Source: CAZVEV01 sp964625865 (lineage in GTDB: Bacteria > Planctomycetota > Phycisphaerae > SM23-33). From it: DNA of 9,539 nt. Below, piece by piece: positions 6,013 to 9,539 of this stretch. Positions within the stretch are counted from its first letter, which is position 1. Every line of letters begins with the position of its first letter. The stretch is taken from positions 1 to 9,539 of the forward strand of contig CAZVEV010000243.1 of NCBI GenBank assembly GCA_964625865.1. Direction: 5' to 3'. The notes below the pieces were generated by a model. It was not told the DNA's origin and ran no database searches. It saw only the letters and a program-made list of their open reading frames with translations. A program made the translations under genes and the position numbers.

Positions 6013-7908
6013 TCACGTAGCGGAGGCCGCGTCGCGTTCTCTGCTGGACAGCAGGACGATGTCGCGGAGGGCTTCGGCGGTGGGGGCCGTCAACCAGCGG
6101 CGGAAGAACTCCGGCTCCGAGACGATGTACGAGACGGCCATCAGGGCGCGGAGATGGAAGTTCCGCTGGTCTCGCGAGCCGACCAGGACAAAGCCGACGT
6201 GGACGGGCACGTCATGTCCCGGGAAGATCGCCCCGCCTTTGCAGCGGAGCAGCAGGATGTCGAAGATGTCTTGCCCCTCGACGATCACGTGTGGGATTGC
6301 CAGGCCCGGCTGGACCACCGTGCTGGACTCGGCCTCCCGGGCGTGGAACAGATCGGCGAGGACCTTCTCGTCAGTCTTTACCGGTCCGGCGAGCAGTGTG
6401 GCCGCCTGGTCGAACATGTCGGCCGCGGGGGTCGACTCGGCGATGTCGAGGATGGGGCAGGCGGCGATGATGTGGTCGAACCGGTCGCGCGTGACCTCGT
6501 CGCGTTCCAGGGCGATATCGAGCAGTTCCGCGTCAAGACGGCCGTGGCGGATCTCCTTTGACACCGTGTTCTTGACCAGTCGCACCAGCGCGCTGACCCG
6601 GACGATTCGTGTGCGGACGTAGAGCCCGTACCAGATCGCGCCGGCGGCGAGGAAGGCCCCGAGGACCACCAGGGGCATGGGGCCCATCTGCGCGACCATG
6701 TCGATGATGAGGAACAGGTACGTCGCGATGCCCGCGATCTGCAGCCAGGGATACAGAGGCGACTTGTACAGCGGGCGGTAGTTCTGGATCTTGCTGGCCC
6801 GCATGATAATCACCGCGACATTGACCAGGAGGAACAGCACGAGCATCATCGTCGAGGCGGCTTTGACCAGGTCGGCGATGTCCAGGGCGGCGATGACGGT
6901 GATCATGAATGCGCTGGTCAGGAGGATGCTGACGTGCGGCGTGCCGTATCGGCGGCTGACGCGTTGGAGGATGTCCGGGAGCAGCCCGTCGCGGCTCATG
7001 GCCATCGGGCTTCGCGAAGCGGCGAGAATGCCCGCATTGGCGGTGGTGACAAACGCCAGCATCGCCGCGGCCGACAGCAGGACGACCCCCGCGCGCCCCA
7101 TGAACTGACCTGCGGCGAGGCTCAGTGGTGTCAGGCTGCCCGACAGCACGTCGGGTTGCAGCACACCGACGGTCACGAAGACTGCCGCCACGTAGGCCAG
7201 GGTCACCACACACGCTGCGGCGAACATACCGGCCGGGATGTTCCGGCCCGGTTTGCGGACCTCCCCGGCAACGGAGGCGACCTTGGTCAGCCCGCCAAAG
7301 GACACGAAGACCATTCCCGCCGTGCCCAGGATGCGCAGAAAGCCGGTGTCCATGAAACCGGCAAAGGGGCGGGCGCCGCCTTCCGACAGGTCGTAGTATG
7401 CGCCAACGCCCGATGTGATGAACAGGGCGAGGATTGCCAGAAGCCCCACCACAAGCATCACCTGCATCCGTCCGGTGCTCTTGACGCTCAGGATGTTCGG
7501 AACCGTAAACACCGCGCACGCGCCGATGGCGATCATCTTGATCTGGCCGACGGATGTCTCCGGCCAGATCAACTGGGCGAACGCCCCGATGCCCACCAGT
7601 GCGAACGCGCTTTTCATCGCGATCGACAGCCAGTTCGCCAGCCCCGCGAACGTCCCCGGAAAGGCGCCCATGGCGCGCTCGATGAAGAAGTACGTCCCGC
7701 CGCTTCGCGGCATGGCCGTCGCCAGTTCGGCCTGCGACATCATCGCGGGGATCACCATCACCCCGGCAAGCATGTATGCAAGCACGGCCGCGGGTCCGAC
7801 CTCGGTGTAGACCAGCCCGGGCAGCACGAACAGACCGGAACTGATCATCGCGCCGGAGGCGATGCAGAAGACCGACCAGAAGCCGAGGTCACGCTTCAGA
7901 TTCTTCAT
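6013..7908 (-). CDS. APC-family amino acid permease fused to a PTS EIIA (type 2/Ntr-like) domain
   Basis: This inner-membrane secondary transporter has 631 aa. Residues about 10-430 have roughly 12 hydrophobic segments and the family motif SGAMISSGLFVLPG (18-31) in helix 1. The likely substrate is an amino acid, amine or similar organic cation; it cannot be narrowed from sequence. A cytoplasmic linker (about 431-482) leads to an EIIA-like domain (about 483-625). There GLAIPH (535-540) carries the His normally phosphorylated by HPr or NPr, and a second conserved His sits in FHLRALM (584-590). Both are retained, so regulation of transport by phosphorylation is plausible, though this window has no EI, HPr or EIIB gene. 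The gene ends 20 bases from the convergent sigma factor gene. The ATG at 7908 lacks a strong Shine-Dalgarno, but MKNLKRDLGFWSVF is the usual family N-terminus. A TATAAT lies about 60 bases upstream. Confidence 0.92.
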   Translation of the reverse strand: MKNLKRDLGFWSVFCIASGAMISSGLFVLPGLVYTEVGPAAVLAYMLAGVMVIPAMMSQAELATAMPRSGGTYFFIERAMGAFPGTFAGLANWLSIAMKSAFALVGIGAFAQLIWPETSVGQIKMIAIGACAVFTVPNILSVKSTGRMQVMLVVGLLAILALFITSGVGAYYDLSEGGARPFAGFMDTGFLRILGTAGMVFVSFGGLTKVASVAGEVRKPGRNIPAGMFAAACVVTLAYVAAVFVTVGVLQPDVLSGSLTPLSLAAGQFMGRAGVVLLSAAAMLAFVTTANAGILAASRSPMAMSRDGLLPDILQRVSRRYGTPHVSILLTSAFMITVIAALDIADLVKAASTMMLVLFLLVNVAVIIMRASKIQNYRPLYKSPLYPWLQIAGIATYLFLIIDMVAQMGPMPLVVLGAFLAAGAIWYGLYVRTRIVRVSALVRLVKNTVSKEIRHGRLDAELLDIALERDEVTRDRFDHIIAACPILDIAESTPAADMFDQAATLLAGPVKTDEKVLADLFHAREAESSTVVQPGLAIPHVIVEGQDIFDILLLRCKGGAIFPGHDVPVHVGFVLVGSRDQRNFHLRALMAVSYIVSEPEFFRRWLTAPTAEALRDIVLLSSRERDAASAT

Positions 7909-7920
7909 CGTTGGCTCGCA

Positions 7921-7946
7921 GACAAGTGACGCTACGCGGCGAGGGT
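7921..7946 (+). repeat. Direct repeat copy 1 (pair with 8150-8175)
   Basis: This 26-base stretch matches 8150-8175 at 21 of 26 positions, sharing the core CAAGTGACG, two differing bases, then ACGCGGCGA. It lies in the 5' leader of the permease, 13 bases before its start codon. Confidence 0.5.
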
Positions 7947-7967
7947 ATACCTCACCCGTCCCACTCC

Positions 7968-7973
7968 ATTATA
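7968..7973 (-). promoter_or_regulatory. Candidate -10 box of the permease-EIIA gene
   Basis: The minus strand reads TATAAT exactly, which would start transcription near 7961 and give a leader of about 50 bases. No -35 match is seen at 16-18 bases. Two GCAAC-type dyads are centred roughly 45 and 72 bases before the predicted start, so an activator-dependent promoter is possible. Confidence 0.4.
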
Positions 7974-8023
7974 GCGCGCCGATCCGACAAATGGGGCGAG
8001 CAACTTGTTTGCAGTAACGTAGG

Positions 8024-8043
8024 GCGTGCAACGTGTTGCACGC
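8024..8043. promoter_or_regulatory. 20-bp dyad, operator-like, with a near copy at 8000-8013
   Basis: GCGTGCAACGTGTTGCACGC has perfect 9-bp arms around a central GT. A related site, GCAACTTGTTTGCA, lies at 8000-8013. Such dyads typically bind dimeric regulators. Their place upstream of the permease -10 box suggests control of that gene. As RNA it could also form an 8-bp hairpin. Confidence 0.4.
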
Positions 8044-8058
8044 GGAACCGATGCGCCC

Positions 8059-8145
8059 GGTGCCGTGGTTTGACGCGAAGCGGCAACCACGATGGTCCGA
8101 TTCGGGAAGTTTCGTGGTTGCCGCTTCGCGTCAAGCCACGGCGCC
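8059..8145. repeat. Long inverted repeat: 34-bp stem, 19-base loop
   Basis: The left arm 8059-8092 and right arm 8112-8145 are reverse complements at 32 of 34 positions. Both differences (left-arm T opposite right-arm G) leave G-U pairs in a plus-strand transcript, so that RNA would have an unbroken 34-bp stem, whereas a minus-strand transcript would have two A-C mismatches. The 19-base loop (8093-8111) holds a small CCG-ATT-CGG stem. There is no U-run, so it is not a standard terminator. It may be a miniature inverted-repeat element, a REP-like palindrome or a structured RNA. Flanking target duplications are not convincing (TGCGCC on the left, TGCGTC on the right). Confidence 0.75.
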
Positions 8146-8149
8146 CTGC

Positions 8150-8175
8150 GTCAAGTGACGGCACGCGGCGACGGG
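8150..8175 (+). repeat. Direct repeat copy 2 (pair with 7921-7946)
   Basis: This is the second, diverged copy of the 26-base repeat found in the permease leader, starting 4 bases after the long hairpin. The pair brackets the dyad and the hairpin, so the intervening block of about 200 bases may have arrived by insertion or local duplication. Confidence 0.45.
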
Positions 8176-8300
8176 GCCCGCCGTCGGCGTATTGGGGATT
8201 GACGCCGCCTGCGGGGGCGGGTACTTGTCATAGCCGGGCGGAGACCGAACGAAAGGCAGGGACGTTGAGCGTTGTCGATGACACGCTGGTGGATTGCGGC

Positions 8301-8594
8301 ATGTACCCGCGGCCGCGGTGGCAGGAGGCGGCTGTCTGGACGGGGGCAAACTTCTTTGCACTGGCCAGGCTGCTGGTGCGCAATCACTTCTCGGTCAGCC
8401 CGGCCGCGTCTACGAGCAGTTGGGCCTCGGCAACTTCGCCCCCGTCGCCCCGGCCCTCGCCGCCTACACCGCCGCCCGCTCGCACTACCGCCCCGCGCCA
8501 CGACTGTCCGGCCGTCCTCGGCGCCGAAATCCACAACCGCTGTAGCCCCTACTACGACCGGTATGACTATCCTCGGAATGACGGGCACTGGTGA
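8301..8594 (+). pseudogene. Sulfotransferase remnant with internal deletion and frameshift
   Basis: Two separated pieces of a planctomycete-type sulfotransferase are seen in different frames. From ATG 8301 the frame reads a typical N-terminal region, with WTGANFFALARLLVRNHFSV followed by SP. At about 8393-8407 sense passes to another frame, which reads the typical C-terminal part GRVYEQLGLGNFAPVAPALA and then AYTAARSHYRP. Near 8505-8515 the frame returns to the first one and reads LGAEIHNRCSPYYDRYDYPR before stopping at TGA 8592-8594. The central part, with the sulfuryl-donor (PAPS) binding loop and catalytic core, is missing, so no enzyme can be made. Intact members transfer sulfate from PAPS to a hydroxyl group and run to a few hundred residues. 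The family call rests on remembered motif patterns, and the exact junctions are estimates. The alpha/beta hydrolase begins right behind the stop and may once have been translationally coupled to it. Confidence 0.55.
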
Positions 8595-8601
8595 TATGGA
8601 T

Positions 8602-9210
8602 ATGATCTATCTACTTCCGGGTATGGGTGCGGATCGCCGCATGTATGGCCCCGAATGGAGCGCCCTGCCTGACACGACGTATCTGGATTGGCTGCCATAC
8701 TCCGGGGAGAAGACGCTTCGGCAGGTTGCTCGTCGGATAGTTGATGAACACCACATCACGTCGCGCGACGTGGTCGGTGGTTCGTCTCTCGGCGGCATGG
8801 TTGCACTTGAGATATTCCGTGAACTGGACAATCCCAAGGTTGTCCTGATCGGCAGCGCCGTATCACCACGCGAGATCAACACACTCTTGCGTCTTCTGGC
8901 TCCCCTGGCGTCGATAACGCCGTTCCGCCTGCTCCAGACCCTCATCGGAAAACACCCGTCAGATATCGCGAGTATGTTCGCCGATTCCGACGCTCAATTC
9001 GTCAGGGCCATGTGCCTCGCTCTGCCCGACTGGCAGGGATTCGACGGTCCCGACGAGCGCGTGGTTCGCATTCACGGCGCCAACGATCACGTGATCAGGT
9101 GCCCGGCCACCGGCCATGTCCTGCCCCGGGCCGGACACCTGATTGCGATGACTCACGCCGAACAGTGCATCCGGATAATTGAAACAGACATCATCAAGCA
9201 GTTGTCGTGA
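8602..9210 (+). CDS. Small alpha/beta-hydrolase fold protein
   Basis: This cytoplasmic hydrolase of about 202 aa has no signal peptide. From ATG 8602 it starts MIYLLPGMGADRRMYGPEW, where LLPGMG supplies the oxyanion-hole strand and loop. The nucleophile elbow GGSSLGG (59-65) places the catalytic Ser at 62. HGANDH (158-163) gives the acid Asp162, and AGHLIAMTH gives His179. The triad is complete and in order, so it is probably an active esterase or related hydrolase; the substrate cannot be told. It is shorter than many family members and has a small lid region around 85-145. The start is chosen because GGTGA (8590-8594) lies 7 bases before; in-frame ATGs at 8596, 8578 and 8563 are alternatives. 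It follows the sulfotransferase remnant directly, and a DUF2726 gene starts 58 bases downstream on the same strand. Confidence 0.85.
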   Translation: MIYLLPGMGADRRMYGPEWSALPDTTYLDWLPYSGEKTLRQVARRIVDEHHITSRDVVGGSSLGGMVALEIFRELDNPKVVLIGSAVSPREINTLLRLLAPLASITPFRLLQTLIGKHPSDIASMFADSDAQFVRAMCLALPDWQGFDGPDERVVRIHGANDHVIRCPATGHVLPRAGHLIAMTHAEQCIRIIETDIIKQLS

Positions 9211-9213
9211 CGG

Positions 9214-9230
9214 GCGCCTGACGGGGGCGC
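9214..9230 (+). terminator. Weak hairpin after the alpha/beta hydrolase
   Basis: GCGCC (9214-9218) pairs with GGCGC (9226-9230), extended by one T-G pair, three bases after the stop codon. No T-run follows, so it may be only a GC-rich chance match. Confidence 0.2.
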
Positions 9231-9268
9231 ATCTCTGAGTTAACGGTTATGCATGAAAGGCAACACAC

Positions 9269-9539
9269 ATGACCTGGACAGTGGCAGCGTTCATACTCCT
9301 GGTAATTGCAGCGTATGTCTGGCTGAAGTTCTCCGACAAGAAACCCACTCAAGGAAGGGCAGCGGAATCTGCAGACTATCCGTACCAGAAGACAAAGGGA
9401 CTGTTCACCGCCGCCGAGCGTATGTTCCTGGGCGTTCTTGACCAGGCGGTCGGGCAACATGCCAGAGTGTTAGGCAAGATCAGGGTTGCGGATGTTCTGG
9501 AACCGAATAGGGGCCTTTCGCCTGGCGAGCGACAGGCCG
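9269..9539 (+). CDS. DUF2726 domain protein, N-terminal part, cut by the right edge
   Basis: The frame is open from ATG 9269 to the window end, giving 90 codons. AAAGG (9256-9260) lies 8 bases before the ATG. Residues about 3-21 (WTVAAFILLVIAAYVWLKF) form a single membrane anchor. A short polar linker follows, then YPYQKTKGLFTAAERMFLGV and, after a short gap, ARVLGKIRVADVLEP, which fits the start of the DUF2726 family pattern (YPY, LFT.AER.F, L...KVRVADV). The family is thought to have a nuclease-like fold and is sometimes joined to a topoisomerase zinc finger, but a biochemical role is not established to my knowledge. The missing C-terminal part would hold most of the domain. Its distance of 58 bases from the hydrolase allows co-transcription. 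Confidence 0.75.
   Translation, partial: MTWTVAAFILLVIAAYVWLKFSDKKPTQGRAAESADYPYQKTKGLFTAAERMFLGVLDQAVGQHARVLGKIRVADVLEPNRGLSPGERQA

Larger units (their letters stand above)
7909..8300. other. Structured non-coding region between permease and sulfotransferase remnant
   Basis: No credible gene lies here; the overlapping open frames on both strands simply read through the inverted repeat. Going right it holds the permease leader with one copy of a direct repeat (7921-7946), the permease -10 box, a GCAAC-type near-dyad (8000-8013), a 20-bp dyad (8024-8043), the long hairpin (8059-8145), the second direct-repeat copy (8150-8175) and a 6-bp-stem hairpin CGACGG/CCGTCG (8169-8186). I see no transposase, integrase or tRNA. 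Confidence 0.65.

Noticed and set aside
5003..6016. 337-codon minus-strand open frame opposite the sigma factor
   Set aside because: The plus strand has clear sigma regions 2 and 4 with a good ribosome binding site; this frame is its shadow.
8059..8145. CRISPR repeat or integron attC site
   Set aside because: There is only one inverted pair, no regular spacer series, and no cas or integrase gene; the fully paired stem lacks the extrahelical bases expected of attC.
7952..8164. 70-codon minus-strand open frame across the long hairpin
   Set aside because: Its apparent repeated peptide comes only from reading the inverted repeat; there is no independent coding evidence.

Overview
This is a GC-rich bacterial chromosome segment, most likely from a Planctomycetota member, possibly class Phycisphaerae. 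The evidence is gene content: a Tat-exported sulfatase beside a large exported multihaem protein of the HzsA-related (hydrazine synthase alpha-like, PD40) family; a sigma-70 family factor with the YNYAKYR-type N-terminal helix common in this phylum; and the remnant of a sulfotransferase. The taxonomic call is inference, since there is no rRNA or other marker in the window.

Layout. Positions 1-55 (minus) hold the first 18 codons of a gene that runs off the left edge. Positions 56-470 are non-coding and carry a perfect TATAAT on the minus strand and a strong hairpin behind the sulfatase. Positions 471-4635 (minus) hold a two-gene unit: first the 830-aa HzsA-related exported c-type cytochrome, then the 508-aa sulfatase. 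Positions 4636-5050 are a divergent regulatory region with one candidate promoter to the left and two to the right. Positions 5051-5992 (plus) encode a 313-aa sigma factor. It converges, with a 20-base gap, on an APC-family permease fused to a PTS EIIA domain (6013-7908, minus).

The region 7909-8300 is the structurally richest part. It has no convincing gene but carries a long hairpin (34-bp stem), a 20-bp dyad, and two diverged copies of a 26-bp direct repeat. After it come a decayed sulfotransferase (8301-8594), whose N- and C-terminal scraps are joined by an internal deletion, an intact small alpha/beta hydrolase (8602-9210), and the start of a DUF2726 protein that leaves the window on the right.

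How the genes may work together: the cytochrome/sulfatase pair looks like an envelope module, probably for attack on sulfated organic matter. The permease-EIIA fusion suggests uptake controlled by phosphorylation or nitrogen state. The remaining genes show no clear shared pathway. I see no tRNA, rRNA, CRISPR array or intact transposase. The best candidates for something undescribed are the hairpin region at 7921-8175, the HzsA-like protein lacking the hydrazine synthase ligand residue and partners, and the permease-EIIA fusion.
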